A model generated the notes under the pieces. That model worked only from the letters and a program-made list of their open reading frames with translations, was not told the DNA's origin and made no database searches. DNA of 64,000 nucleotides, from assembly GCA_950295325.1 (NCBI GenBank), contig OX485806.1, positions 22,506,001-22,570,000 on the forward strand, in the 5' to 3' direction. This document shows, one piece after another, positions 1 through 10,811 of the stretch (positions are counted from its first letter, which is position 1; the number at the start of each line of letters is the position of its first letter). Position numbers and translations under genes: made by a program. Source of the DNA: Polytrichum commune. Lineage: Eukaryota > Streptophyta > Polytrichopsida > Polytrichales > Polytrichaceae.

Positions 1-298
1 TTAAGGAACTAAGCAACGAATTAATGACATGTATGAGAAGCCGCAAGTCTGCCTGCTCCGCCTGAATCTCAGGAACTCCCATTAACGCGTGGCAGTTTTT
101 ATAAACCTGTGCCAAGTATGGACGCATGTGTGGCCCGCATTGAGTGTCATTTGGATTTAATGCCAATGACGCTTCTTTCATCCATTGAAGTTTATTTGCT
201 GTGTCCTTCAATAAATTGTGCGAGAGTTTGTGGATGAGCACTAGAAGCACTCCTTGGCTTAAAGGAACGGGCACTGCTGAAAGAATACTTGGGTTGAC
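1..298 (-). CDS. VCS: VCS-like exon 13 (last coding exon, stop just outside)
   Basis: It starts at CCAG/GTCAACCC and reads [20 protein letters not shown], continues through [20 protein letters not shown] and [11 protein letters not shown], and ends [15 protein letters not shown] at base 1. Arabidopsis VCS ends a few residues after HVINSML, so only a short tail and the stop are missing. Confidence 0.92.
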
Positions 299-3200
299 CT
301 GGCCACAAACGAGGAGGATGATGATTAGGTGCAAAAGGGAGGAAGAAGTGTGGGTGGTATTTGGTTTGTTTTTCACGTTCTCCAACTTCTACTGATTAGA
401 TTTACACAACGAAATTTGTGTTGCACTATCAAATCCACGATGCAGCATAGGTAAAAAGGTCCTCCCAATTGTGCTCATTATTGAATGTGCAGTAGTTAAT
501 AAAACTTGAAGATATAGTCCAATCTCTGTTACACATGTGTCTTTATAGTGTTTATCTTTTGATCCTCACTGAACCATAAACCAATCAATGTAACCAAATA
601 CCATTGCGTACTGTAAGGCAGAAATATAATGAACTTCAAATTATAACAAGAGTTTTCCTTTGATTCAACGAGAACTTTTTTGGGGAGTTGGTTCCCTATG
701 ATTATTCCATTGGTTGTTTTGCGTATATAACCAATCATTTCTTTCCACTTGTGGTGCATCCTTGAAGGTAGTGTTTGAGATTGAATGAAGAGCAACCTAT
801 TTCGGTTCATTGAGAGCCAAACTTAATGTAGCACCTCTTGGAATGCCAAAATGAGTTTGACCCTAAACATAGAACGTTCTTTGTCCCAAACCTCCATCCA
901 AAACTTACCAAACATGGAATGTGTTGGATGCAAATTTCAAAACAACCAACTCCCGACCAAAAGTCATGTTGAGTTAGAGAACCACTCAAATGCAGCTCAA
1001 AATTGCATTCTTTTGAGAAGCCAATTTTCCAGAAAATCCTTGCAAGATTAGGCATATGTCTTCCTTAGGTCATTCATTCAATCAATAAATGTAGGAGCTG
1101 GAGGTGGCAGAACTTACCTGATTACATAACCAAGATACAATTTGCAAGTCAGTACTCTGTAAGGCCTTGGTGAAGGCTTCCTCCATCTTTGATTCCTGAA
1201 GTAGTCTGTTCAGCTCAATAGTCGGGTCCAAAGATGCCTCAATATCTTGCAAAGAGTGCACCTGCTTTAAAAAGGTAGGTGCTCACTTAGAGACCAAAAT
1301 TGCAATATACGACCTCCGTGGAAACTGCCAAGGATGTTTAATAATTGAAGCACATAGCAGCTGTCTTTAAGGGTTTTGGGTCAACATGACCTTAGTTCTT
1401 AGCCACACATGCTTATGAGCCCCGAATCCCTAAATCCTGACTGTTGAGTTTACAACTTCAAAGAGCAAGATTTATACCTGTTCGGGGTTATGTCCCTGGC
1501 TTTGATAGGCCTCTCCATAGCGTGCCTCAGCTGAATCCACAAGTGCCAAGAGTTTGGATGTGCTATTTTGAAGATCAACTTCCAGAACTCTTGCAAGGGA
1601 TGAGGCTTTCTCAACTACTTGCTGTGGAGATGAACATGACATCAACAAAGTAAGTAGGCAACCTTTTATTTTCAATATCGATCATTATCATGTCTTGGAA
1701 ACAAAACTCTTTATGGTACCCAAAAAAGGAAAGGATGTGTAGTTGAAGTGAAATGCATTTCTGTTGGCTACTTCACAATCATGGTCATTAAAAAAGTGTG
1801 CACTGCTTCAACTACCTTTGAAGTTCTCAATTTGACCAAGTGAGTCAATTGATTAAAAGAAGCTTCTAGACTTCCAATACAATATGTAACAATGATTCAG
1901 CAATAAGAGCAACTGTGTAAATGAACAGGAAGGATGGTGCAAAATACCTCAAGGATGGTGGCCAGATCAGTATTTTTGGATGCAAGTTGTTGCTGAGCCT
2001 GAGTAATATGCTCTGCCATACCCGTCTGGAAAGCATTCTCAATTTGCTCTGTCATAGCCCGGCACGAGCGTTCAAATGTAGGGTTGATCATGCTTTCGAA
2101 ACCTAATCGAACCGCATCCTGGAAAACATGGCAAACATCAGAACAGAATGCTACATGCTGCGTAGAGGACAAATATTTTTTGAAAATAAGAACTAATTCC
2201 CATTCCTACCAATCTAAAAGTACAATGAACGGGGAACTGGTTGGGTTTAAACAGTCCTTAGTGAAGATGATCATGCAAGCTTAGGTTTATTTTTGAATGA
2301 CCTTCCAGATCATATTTGTTAGGTGTCTCTGAAAACCGAACATCACAAGAACCACATGGACTACAGATTGCAAGTTATATTGTGTTCTTCTGACTGTGTA
2401 TTTCATTTATATCAGTCGCACTTACGATCAGCGCTTGTTTTCCAGTTGTCTGAAACTGAGTCTTGAGCTGTCTGGTTACTGTTGCCTCCAGCTTAGCAGC
2501 TGTTGATTTCTCCAACTGAGGTAGAACTTTCTCAATCACACTCTTCTGTGCAAAATCCCACCACCCACCCCATCCTTGTGTTAATTAAAATCTCCAAACT
2601 AGAGTTCTCCTTTGACTCAATGAGACTTTTTGTTGGGAGTTGGTCCCGTATGATATTCCAGTGGTTGTTTTGCATACTATATCAATAATTTCTTTCCACT
2701 TGTGCTGCATCCTTGGAGGTAGTGTTTGAATTTGAATGAAGAGCAACCTATTCCAATTCATGGAGGACCAAACTCATTTAGCACCTCTTGGCATGCCAAA
2801 ATGGGTTTTACCCTCAATGAACTGATATAGAATATTCTTCCTAGTTCAAACTTCCACACCACCTCCAAGCATGCAACAGAAAATTACAATACAATGGAAG
2901 GTGTTGTGTGCAAAACAACCAACCCATGACCGAAAGTCAAGTTCAATTAGAGGATGACATTATTATAGACTTAAGTTGATAGATATACACTAACAGAAGC
3001 TGCCATCAAGCATGTTTTGATAGATATTTTAATGATTGATAGGAAAATTAATCAGTGAGCTACCTGAAAGATATCAGTCACAGTTGATGACAATGCCTTA
3101 TGAAGAGGGGGTACAAAACTATTAGCAAAAGTAGATCCCAAAGCAAGAAACTCCTTTTTTAGGCCACGCTCCAATGCATTTGGCACATCCTTGGCCATGA

Positions 3201-6200
3201 AAGTATTAAGGATGTTGGTAACTTGCTGTGCCCTATCCCGGTCTTGTTTCTCGCGTTTTGCATTTTCTTCAGCAAGCCGTGCCCACACAGAATCCACATT
3301 GGCTTTCAAAACTTTCTCGATTCGCTGGGCCAAAGCACCTTGAACACATGCAACAAATGGCATCTGTCAAGACTTCAAGATTGGGAGCGTGGTGGAAATC
3401 CTGATGAGTTTAAACCTCAATGAACTGATATAGAATGTTCTTTGTTCAAATATCCATACTACTACCTCCAAGCATGCACCGAAAACCTAACCAATATGGA
3501 AGATGTTGTATGCAAAACAGACAAATTCCGACCAAAAATCATGTTGAGTTAGTAGATAACTCTAAAATTGATCAGATTTCATTGCTGCATTCAGCTCATC
3601 AGAATCAACTAACACTTTGCTCTCCATCTTTGAAAAACACCTGAAGGCCATTGTAGCCATGACATTCCTGACATTTGCTTGACTTAAGTTATCCTCTGAC
3701 TCAACATGAATTTTCGTTGGAAGTTGTTTGTTTTGAATGCAACACCTTACCATGTTTGGTAAGTTTTGGGTGCATGCTTGGAGGTAGTAGTGTGGAGGTT
3801 TGAAAGAAGAACATTCTATATTAATCCATTGAGGGTTAAACTCATTTTGGCATGGCAACAGGTGCTAAGAATGAGATTGGCCCTCAATGAATTTATATAG
3901 ATTGCTCTTCATTCAAATTCAAACACTACATGGTTTTGTCTAATTAGTGTGGATTACCATTTGGAGTTACATGTTGGTATAGGTATTTACCGACATTATC
4001 GCTTTTTACTAACTAAAAAAAATCATATTCTTTGGTGTGCATACTAACTACTTATGTTATTTGGGTAACAAAATGATACTCTCAGTAAACAATTATAGCA
4101 ACACGTAACTCCAAATGGTAACCCACACTAATTAGACAAAACAGTGTACCTCTGAGCATGCAAACACAAGTGGAAAATAATTATTGAATTTACATGCAAA
4201 ACAATCAACAGGGGACCAACTTGTGCCAAACAATCTTATTGAGCTAGAGAATAAATCTATTGAATCCTACTTCTTTTAGAAGATGGGAAAGAGTTTGCTT
4301 CACCAGTAGCAAATATTGACAAATCGACCACTTGACTTAATTTGAATACCAATTCCTAATAAAAGCCGAGGCTGATAAAAAATCAGGCGAAGTTTGATGT
4401 TGTCATACTTCATCAACTTCTTTAAATATTTTTGTATTGAGATAGTGTTCTCATGCAATTATTTTCAAAAGATTTAATGCATACCTTCCATTCGTTTGCC
4501 CTCTTTTGCTACTGGAACTGACACCATCCCTCCCATTTTCTGGTACATTTGTTGTTGCAATGTGACCACCTGAAGAGACACGAAACTAGATGTCATTGCC
4601 ACAGTCAAACGAAATCATTGACTGTCAGACAATTACATTGCAATAATGAGATAAGTGGCACCATTCACCGGCTAAGCCAGCTTGCAGTAAACCAGATATG
4701 GAGACAAGCTACCATGAATTTTCTGATCAGAGATGCAAGCATGTTTGCATTCTCTCTAAGTGGTTATACTTTCAGAATCCTGATTCTATTTGAGATGGAA
4801 CAAATGAGCATTCTATGGTAACCTCTACAGGTAGAATCATCCTGCAAAACATCATAAGAGACCGATTTGGTCACCAATGAATTTCAGGGTGGATTTTCAA
4901 TGCAAGATAGCTTAGCCATTGACTGGCTAAGCTAGCTTGCATTGAACCATGAGATATGGAGACAAGCTACAATGAATTTCTGATTGGACATGCAAGCATG
5001 CTTGCATACTCTGAGTTTTAATACTTCCAGAATCTGCATTCTATGGTGACATCTTCTACAGGTAGAATCCTCCTCCATCATTAAAACCTTAAATGTCAGA
5101 GAGGACCGAATTGGTCACCAATCATTCTACAATGTGGACATTTTTCTGACCTTGTGACATGTAAGGGGAAAATGAAAGGGGAAAAAACGAAGGACAAAGG
5201 AGATGGACTCACTAAGAGATTTCTGATCAGAGATGTAAGCAAGCATGTTTGCATATTCTCTGAGTTCTTACACTCTCAGAATCTGCATTCTATTTGAAAT
5301 GGAACAAACGTTGCATTCTATGGTGACATCATCTACAGGTAGAATGAATCATCCTTCAGTCTCTTAACCCTTAAACGTCATAGAGGACCAATTTGGTCAC
5401 CAATGATTTTGCAGTGTGGATTTTTGCTGACCTTGTGACATTTAAGGGTTAAATGAAATGAAGGGGACACAAAAAGAAAGGACAAAGGAAAATGATGGAC
5501 TCACTAAAGAGGACCTGGTTGAGAGCCTCCTGCATGGAAGTCACTTGAGCAATGAGGCCAGGATCTGAAGAAGAAGCCGGAACTGTTGGACTATCAATTG
5601 CAATTGCACCTGAAGAAGGTGTTGCCTGAAACTGCGATGACATGAAATTGCCTCCATTTTTATTCTTGTTTCTCCTTCCTCTGGACCCTACCGAAGTTTG
5701 AGGTTGCACAGCAACAACAGGCACACTGGCTGAAGCAGATGAAGCTGTCCCTTGTAAATTGTGTCCCAGCTCCTGTGAATCATCCATGTGTCTCTCTCTG
5801 TCCTCTAACATATTATCTCCATCTTGAGCATCATCAGTTTCACTTAACTCAGGCAACTCAATTGTCGTGGAAGCATGTCTACTGTGATGAGGATTTGGAT
5901 TTCCATCTTTAAATTCACCTCCCGCTTCACCTTGTCCATCGAAGAACCCTAACAAAGAGGGAATTGATGCTTCATCATCATCTTCCCTGTCTTGATAATG
6001 ATGATGATGATGATGGTGATGATGTGAAGGCTCCTCTGAAACTTGATCAGTTTCATCAACTCCAGATCCTCTAAGGTTCCTTTCCCAGTCTCCAACATCA
6101 ATTAGGTCATGATGCTCAGGAGCTTCATGAGTTTGGATACCTTCTTCCTCCTTTGATCCAGCTGCAAGGATCATAATGTCAGAGGGGCTTACTAAAACAT

Positions 6201-9200
6201 GTGTTGAAGAAGTAGTTGGATTTGATGCATTCACATCCTCCTTTTCAAAACCTTCTTCCACCATGGAACTACTACTACTTGATGAAGAAGAGTAATTCGT
6301 CGAATATCCAGGAGCTGCCATTGCTCCTTCCGGTTCCACCCAAACTTCTTTTGTCCCATCCACTTTCGGTAATACATGATGATGATGAATTTGTCCCGGA
6401 ACATACCATGAGAGAGGATACACAGGGGTGAAGTGCATGTCAGACACTTTGGCAGGGCTTCTTGATCTTGATCGCCTCCTCGGAGGTGGTGTGGGAGGTT
6501 TTATCAGATTTGAAGATGATAGATAACCTTCTCTTGTAGAATCAATACTTCTTGCATTCAATCTGTGACCAGGTTGCACTCCAGCTTTGAATGTCAGATG
6601 GCCACCTGGAATGGTTGGTTTTCCCAACCCTAATCCTTCCGTAGTGGTTAATTTGGTTGTATCTGTTGCTTTTGATGTCTCTGTTGTCACATTCTGCCCA
6701 CGGTTTCCCAAATCCATCATGCTTCCAAACGCTACTGGCATTCTTGGTGGAATCCTAGAGTTGTTGGCAATTGAGTTTGCCATGGGCATTTGTGTCGATG
6801 ATGATGATACCACGGCCTGTTTGGGGGTACTGGGATTGGAGCCTTCGGATTGCATGTCATCACATGGCAAGGGAAAGCATTGTGACATCTTAAGTGTGTA
6901 TTGTTGGATTGCTTGTGTTTGCACACAAAACACTTGAAGGCTGCTCTCGCCAGCTTGATCGATGACCACATCATCCGCAACTGTAAGGCTGAGGATGGGG
7001 TATGTCACCGCAAACTCGGCCAAGTAGTCCATCCGGGGGTAAACAGAAGATGTTCCAAACTCCATGTGAACTGCATAGATGGCATTCCTCTTAGCATTTG
7101 CGACCAATATGAGTGCTGCTCGAGGAGCAACAACGACCTGATTATAAAACGTTGCCTCTGGCTTGCCATTACATTGAAACTCCAGGGTTTGGATGCACCG
7201 ACAAGGTGCTTGCCCAGGTTTGGAATACAACTCATCAAATGCCCACAGTTTCAACTCCCGGTTCAAAGGACCCTGCAGAAATAAAAAAGAAGGTGTACAC
7301 TATGCTCATTGAAAACACCAAACCCCAATTGTACGTCAGGAGGAAGCTTGCAAATCACATTGACACAAATCATCAAAGATTCAGATATCTTACCGCTGTA
7401 AGCAGAACATGTCGATCTGTGCTTAGTGGCATTGGCAGATAGGCCACTGTGTCCACTGAATTCCCATCGTGTGGGACAAACACAGATAAACACTGCATCT
7501 TCTCACTCCAGATTCGAACCTGCAAGAATTTCAAACACATAATATTCATCACATTCCAACAACTTTGTACAGACATTTTCTCACCTAGGTTGCCATAACA
7601 TTCTTCAGCATGTGTAGGAAGTTCTCTTCCTATTCGAGCTTTAAGAATGAAGGCAAGGATCAAGGTCCTTGACTACATGCATGAATACCAAGCACTGTCA
7701 AATAGGCAAGCTCTCATTTATAGTTGACATAACCTCATTGTTACCAATCTTCCTTCGAACAAAGCCTTCTTCCATCTACCAAGCATCCAACTTAAAGCAC
7801 TTGCCAAGAATGATCTCACCGAGTACTGTATACTCACTCTCCAAGATGCTTATTTAGGGAGAAAACATCCACTACACCACTTAAGAATGCTATAGGCTAA
7901 TGTTCCCTTTAACCTGTACATCGCGAAGAGGGTATGAAATGGTGATCTGTGTCTGTTGACTAAGTTCTCGAGGTTCTTAATGTGGACATGACACCAACAA
8001 GAGCTGTAGAAGTCTTTGCAAGGGTGTCCTAGTATTCGCTCAGAATTAGAGCAACAATTGCAGAGAGTAGCAAATAAAGACGAGATTCTCGATGAAAACA
8101 ACCAATGCGTATATGATATCATTGAGACCGTATATATGACATTGAGATCATCATAAGATCTTCGACTTAAGGAAGATTGAGAGATGAGACTTACTGTGCC
8201 ATCCTTGGAAGCTGATGCTACACGAACAGAACCTGAAAGGGAAACAGCTAATTCTGTAACCTCCTCTTCATGCTGTCCAGCAACAAACACTCCTTGTACA
8301 GGAGCTTCTAATCGACATTCCAATGGATTGTCAGCATTGAATCCCCCTGGGGGAGCTGATTGCCCGGCGTTGTTCACATCAATGGAGATTAAATACTTCC
8401 CCACACCCACTACCAGGAAGTCCTGCAGGCACATGTCAAGGGTGATCATCCCGTCAATATTGGTCAAACTGATGGCAAGAATGTTGATGGTGGTGAGGTT
8501 GAGCACATATGATGCTTCAGCAAGGAGGAGCGAATGATTTGACATAATTTCGATTGAATACCTTATGGAAGCAAGCAGTAGGTAGTGAGATATGATCATG
8601 CAAATGTTTTGACGTTTTCTTGACCAATATTCATCAAGCCTTGCAAGGGTTGGGTTTGGTTGGGACTTGGGAAGACCTGCATTCGTGATTGCCAGCATAG
8701 GCGTGGATGGCAAGTGTCCAAGTCATCACCATTGAACTGGATGGCCAGAAGGATATGCTCCGTGAGCTTTCCATGAACTCCATGGCCTTCAACGATCTTG
8801 CGTACATACACTCTCCCGTCTTGGCTTGCACTGCAAACATGAGGGAGAAACGATTATCAGATGTATTTGCAGGAGTTCTTCAAGGTCATGATGATGTATA
8901 CCTATATCATCCTGAGAGAGGCGGTAACGTCCTCTTACAACATCAGAGTCTTGATGTTCTTGATGAAGAAAGAAACGCATAAAACTTGAAGGAGGTGATT
9001 CCTTCCAGCATCGTGTAACTTTATGTAACATGAAATGCCGGATTTGAAATTGTCAACAGACACAACAAACTCAGGTAATTGAGTTTGTTTCCACAATTGG
9101 AATAACAAACTCAACAATGAGTGCAAGTTGACTCATTGATTTAGTTGCAGCCGGAGAGAGAGACAGAGAGACAGATTGATGAGCATAGCATACATCCTCT

Positions 9201-10381
9201 CAAAAGACAGCCTAAACTAGAGGATCAGAAGAAAACACATCATCAAGACAGACACTAACAGACAGACAGACAATACCACTGGAGTTGCATAAGTGAATCT
9301 ACCTTGCAAGAAGATGAGTATTCTCTGAGAGGAAAGCCATGTCAGTCACCCTCTGTCACAGATCACAAATGAAACTTTGTTTGGTTGATCTATCCTCACA
9401 GCAGATGACACAAAATTCTTCATAAAACACCACATAAAATAGGTATGATTCCCTTCCGATTCCACGAAACTCTTGTAAAAGTAAAGCAACGTCATCAATC
9501 AACAGGAGCACATGACAAAACCCATCATAACACATGAGAATCGAAGAGCCTGTCTGTCTGTCTGTCTGTCTGTCTGCATGTCTGACCTTTGTGTGGCCCC
9601 GAAGCAATGCTTTCTGCGCACTGTCAATGTTAAGGATCCGGATGGTGCCACCACGCAAGCCATAGCAGATAAATTTCTTGTTCACAGCGATCTGCCTGCC
9701 AAGAACGAACACCTGCTCCGAAGTGTACTTGGTGATTGGGCTAACTTCCAACTGGGGTTGGGCTTCCCCAAGCTTCCGAACATCCACATCGTACCCTATG
9801 TGATCTCCTCTTAGATGCCTCCCTCTCAATACTCTGGGCGGTGGTCTCCCCGGGGATGGTGAAGGTGTAGGTGCCAAGTTGACAGGTGGTGCACTTGGCA
9901 ATGCTGGCGACATGGCTGGAGCAGGAGGGTGACCATGACCATGACCACCACCACCGGAAGAAGAATCCATTCCACCACTCATCATCCCACTACTCACCAT
10001 GCCACTGCCTCCATAATGCATCGAAATTAGGGCAGCTGGAGAAATCAACTTGCTTCGTGATCCTCCTGCTGCAAGAAGATGTGGTGTAGTGGTTGTAACT
10101 CCGAGTTGAGAACCACCTATTAAGGTTGCCTCTTCCTCTTCCTCACCACCACCACCACCACCACCACCACCGCTACCACCTAATCCTAATTCAGTTCCTC
10201 CTGCTCCAGATTGTGTTGTCAGCAGAGCCATAAGACGAGCTCCATCTAGCGGTTGGCTTCCAGGAGTGCTTGGCCGGCTGTTGATGTCTGCAACGGATCC
10301 TAATTGTGGGAAAGATAATGGGAATGAACTGGACATAGGTTGAGAAGCTGGCTTGGAATGGGATGATGACCGTGAAAACAT
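1..10381 (-). CDS. VCS: VARICOSE/EDC4-like mRNA decapping scaffold (13 coding exons, 3' end just cut off)
   Basis: Family role: VARICOSE (animal EDC4/Ge-1) joins DCP2 and DCP1 in cytoplasmic P-bodies and activates removal of the mRNA cap. Exons in transcript order: 10381-9587, 9352-9303, 8830-8677, 8422-8195, 7519-7394, 7272-5515, 4569-4485, 3338-3064, 2545-2426, 2118-1948, 1621-1478, 1261-1118 and 298-<1. All have AG acceptors and GT donors, and the phases join without a break for about 1,449 residues. Arabidopsis VCS is about 1,340. Order of parts: low-complexity N-terminus with RLMALL near residue 50; WD40 region from about 192 ([11 protein letters not shown]) to about 600; a disordered Ser/Pro/His-rich linker; a helical C-terminal half with [19 protein letters not shown]; and a C-terminal domain with [10 protein letters not shown] and [12 protein letters not shown]. 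Donors after exons 1, 3 and 6 are weak (GTC). The stop codon lies outside the window. The true N-terminus may be further upstream. Confidence 0.93.
330..615. repeat. dispersed repeat copy in last VCS-like intron (others at 41,100 and 42,930)
   Basis: The string TTCTACTGATTAGATTTACA, followed by ACAACGAAA and later a TCCAATCTCT block with GTTTATCTTTTGATCCTCA, recurs with modest divergence at about 41,100-41,420 and 42,925-43,250. No coding capacity is seen. Confidence 0.7.
649..990. repeat. foldback (long inverted repeat) element in last VCS-like intron
   Basis: The left arm (TTTGATTCAACGAGAACTTT, GGGGAGTTGGT) is the imperfect reverse complement of the right arm (ACCAACTCCCGACCAAAAGT, CATGTTGAGTTAGAG). 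The centre holds GCACCTCTTGGAATGCCAAA. Related copies lie at 2,600-2,957, 3,405-3,565 (half) and 3,686-4,262. Confidence 0.75.
1118..1261 (-). CDS. VCS: VCS-like exon 12
   Basis: Forty-eight codons read [20 protein letters not shown], then [20 protein letters not shown] and IVSWLCNQ. This matches [31 protein letters not shown] of plant VCS. The acceptor is AAGCAG and the donor CAG/GTAAGT. Confidence 0.93.
1478..1621 (-). CDS. VCS: VCS-like exon 11
   Basis: Forty-eight codons read [20 protein letters not shown], then [12 protein letters not shown], ending GHNPEQ. The position and the L-L-LV pattern fit the less conserved helical segment before the C-terminal domain. The acceptor is CCACAG and the donor CAG/GTATAA. 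Confidence 0.88.
1948..2118 (-). CDS. VCS: VCS-like exon 10
   Basis: Fifty-seven codons read [20 protein letters not shown], then [17 protein letters not shown], ending [15 protein letters not shown] and AFQTGMAEH are among the most conserved VCS strings. The acceptor is TTCCAG and the donor GAG/GTATTT. Confidence 0.93.
2426..2545 (-). CDS. VCS: VCS-like exon 9
   Basis: Forty codons read [20 protein letters not shown], then [20 protein letters not shown]. This is a close match to the VCS block KLEATVARQIQ-QFQTSGKQAL. The acceptor is GCACAG and the donor ATC/GTAAGT, both phase 0. Confidence 0.92.
2600..2957. repeat. second copy of the foldback element
   Basis: Same architecture as the 649-990 copy: CCTTTGACTCAATGAGACTT and GGGAGTTGGT in the left arm, GCACCTCTTGGCATGCCAAA in the centre, and ACCGAAAGTCAAGTTCAATT in the right arm. 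It lies in the intron between exons 8 and 9. Confidence 0.75.
3064..3338 (-). CDS. VCS: VCS-like exon 8 (helical C-terminal region)
   Basis: It encodes [20 protein letters not shown], then [20 protein letters not shown], ending [10 protein letters not shown]. This matches the VCS helical region in which ALWARLQEE and VVP-EK-VSS are conserved. The acceptor is TTCAAG before 3,338. A CAG at 3,364 would extend it in a frame lacking homology. The donor is CAG/GTAGCT. Confidence 0.9.
3686..4262. repeat. third foldback copy, split by a nested MITE
   Basis: The left arm and centre (GACTCAACATGAATTTTCGT, then a GGCATGGCAACAGGTGCTAA variant of the centre) run to about 3,932. The right arm resumes after 4,142 with AACAGGGGACCAACTTGTGC and a final GAGCTAGAGAA. 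The intervening 210 bp is an independent inverted-repeat element. A separate right-half copy lies at 3,405-3,565. Confidence 0.72.
3933..4142. mobile_element. MITE with 37-bp terminal inverted repeats nested in the foldback element
   Basis: Both ends carry GTTTTGTCTAATTAGTGTGG followed by a TTACCATTTGGAGTTAC arm in inverted orientation, with one mismatch across about 37 bp. The total is 210 bp with no ORF. Related elements sharing the ATTAGTGTG-TTACTATTTGGAGTTAC end occur at 12,899, 16,238 and 28,018. Confidence 0.85.
4485..4569 (-). CDS. VCS: VCS-like exon 7 (coiled-coil segment)
   Basis: Eighty-five nucleotides encode [18 protein letters not shown] and [10 protein letters not shown] plus one base. 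It joins MQEALNQ before it and GALAQRIEK after it, reproducing the VCS coiled-coil start. The acceptor is TCTTCAG and the donor AAG/GTATGC. It is too short to show as a separate ORF and was placed by conservation and phase. Confidence 0.9.
4570..5514 (-). repeat. VCS-like intron 6: diverged tandem triplication, about 250 bp per unit
   Basis: A block with TTCTGATCAGAGATG, a TCTACAGGTAGAAT stretch and GGACC-ATTTGGTCACCAATG recurs at about 4,721, 4,978 and 5,221, with spacing about 257 and 243 bp. The last unit ends in GATGGACTCACTAA, which occurs both next to the exon 6 donor (about 5,495) and near 5,200. The duplication therefore began at the exon-intron border and copied the donor-proximal sequence. 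Confidence 0.75.
5515..7272 (-). CDS. VCS: VCS-like exon 6 (end of WD40 region and long disordered linker)
   Basis: This is the largest exon, 586 codons. It starts [16 protein letters not shown] and contains [45 protein letters not shown] and [14 protein letters not shown], all VCS hallmarks. A linker rich in Ser, Pro, Thr and acidic residues follows, with poly-Ser and a run of nine His. It ends [10 protein letters not shown] at a CAG/GTCCTC donor. A stronger-looking GTGAGT lies 10 nt downstream but would break the frame into exon 7. The His run comes from a trinucleotide repeat near 5,998-6,023. Confidence 0.94.
7394..7519 (-). CDS. VCS: VCS-like exon 5 (WD40 region)
   Basis: It encodes [19 protein letters not shown], then [22 protein letters not shown]. 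This corresponds to the VCS segment linking the WD40 'VKIW' strand to 'GPLNREL'. The acceptor is TTGCAG, the donor GCG/GTAAGA, and the exon is 42 codons in phase 0 at both ends. Confidence 0.92.
8195..8422 (-). CDS. VCS: VCS-like exon 4 (WD40 region)
   Basis: It encodes [18 protein letters not shown] through [14 protein letters not shown] to [10 protein letters not shown]. The WD40-type repeat end S-SKDGT is clear. The acceptor is CTGCAG, the donor ACA/GTAAG, and both ends are phase 0. The 3' end of this exon coincides with a family-conserved junction before VRIW. Confidence 0.92.
8677..8830 (-). CDS. VCS: VCS-like exon 3 (WD40 region)
   Basis: It begins TTTGCAG/T, completes the split Ser codon, and reads [27 protein letters not shown] and [12 protein letters not shown]. 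This aligns with the VCS block that carries the PRVCWH motif. The donor is a weak CAG/GTCTTC, but protein conservation and phase both require it. Confidence 0.9.
9303..9352 (-). CDS. VCS: VCS-like exon 2 (50-nt microexon)
   Basis: It encodes [16 protein letters not shown] plus two bases of a Ser codon, matching the conserved VCS segment after RGHT. It is too short for ordinary ORF detection. It was found by looking for the missing WD40 strand between exons 1 and 3. The acceptor is GACAG and the donor AAG/GTAGAT. It ends in phase 2, which the next exon completes. Confidence 0.9.
9587..10381 (-). CDS. VCS: VCS-like exon 1 (low-complexity N-terminus and start of WD40 region)
   Basis: The ATG at 10,381 is the first in-frame ATG of the main frame, which is open without ATG up to a TAG near 10,824. 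Seen in order: Ser-rich stretch, RLMALL motif, poly-Gly/poly-Glu, Gly/His-rich segment, then conserved [12 protein letters not shown] and [18 protein letters not shown], ending ALLRGHTK at an AAG/GTCAGA donor in phase 0. The conserved part is diagnostic for plant VCS. If the upstream exon is real, this exon extends to 10,623. Confidence 0.88.
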
Positions 10382-10811
10382 TGGCTCACAACCACAAGAG
10401 ATGGGATTATTGAGGGATAATATTGTTGCAACAGGAGATGATGGTGGCTGGATCGAAAGGGAAGAAAAGGAAGAAGAAGAAGAAGCTGGCAAGACAAAAC
10501 TACTACAACGAGAAGGACAAGAAGGAGAAGCAGATGAAGATGAATTTGCAGCAGTGGGAGAAGATCCAAGTTGCTCTTCTTCTTGGAGGTTGATGAAATG
10601 CCTGCACTGGGGCCCATGATTCACTGACTGCTGATGATGCTGAGAAGAAGGGAGGGGGTGGAGGAGGAAGAGTATAAGTGTAGAGTAATTCTTCACCCGG
10701 CCGCCTCGCAGATTTGTTGGAACAAACGTACGACGTCGTAATGCTGCTGTTGCTGCGACTGCTCCTGCTACGGGAATTCTTTGCGTCCGTAAAGTTGTTG
10801 GTGGTACATAC

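Noticed and set aside
6216-7284. Plus-strand frames opposite VCS-like exon 6
   Set aside because: These are shadows of the conserved minus-strand coding sequence, made open by its codon composition.
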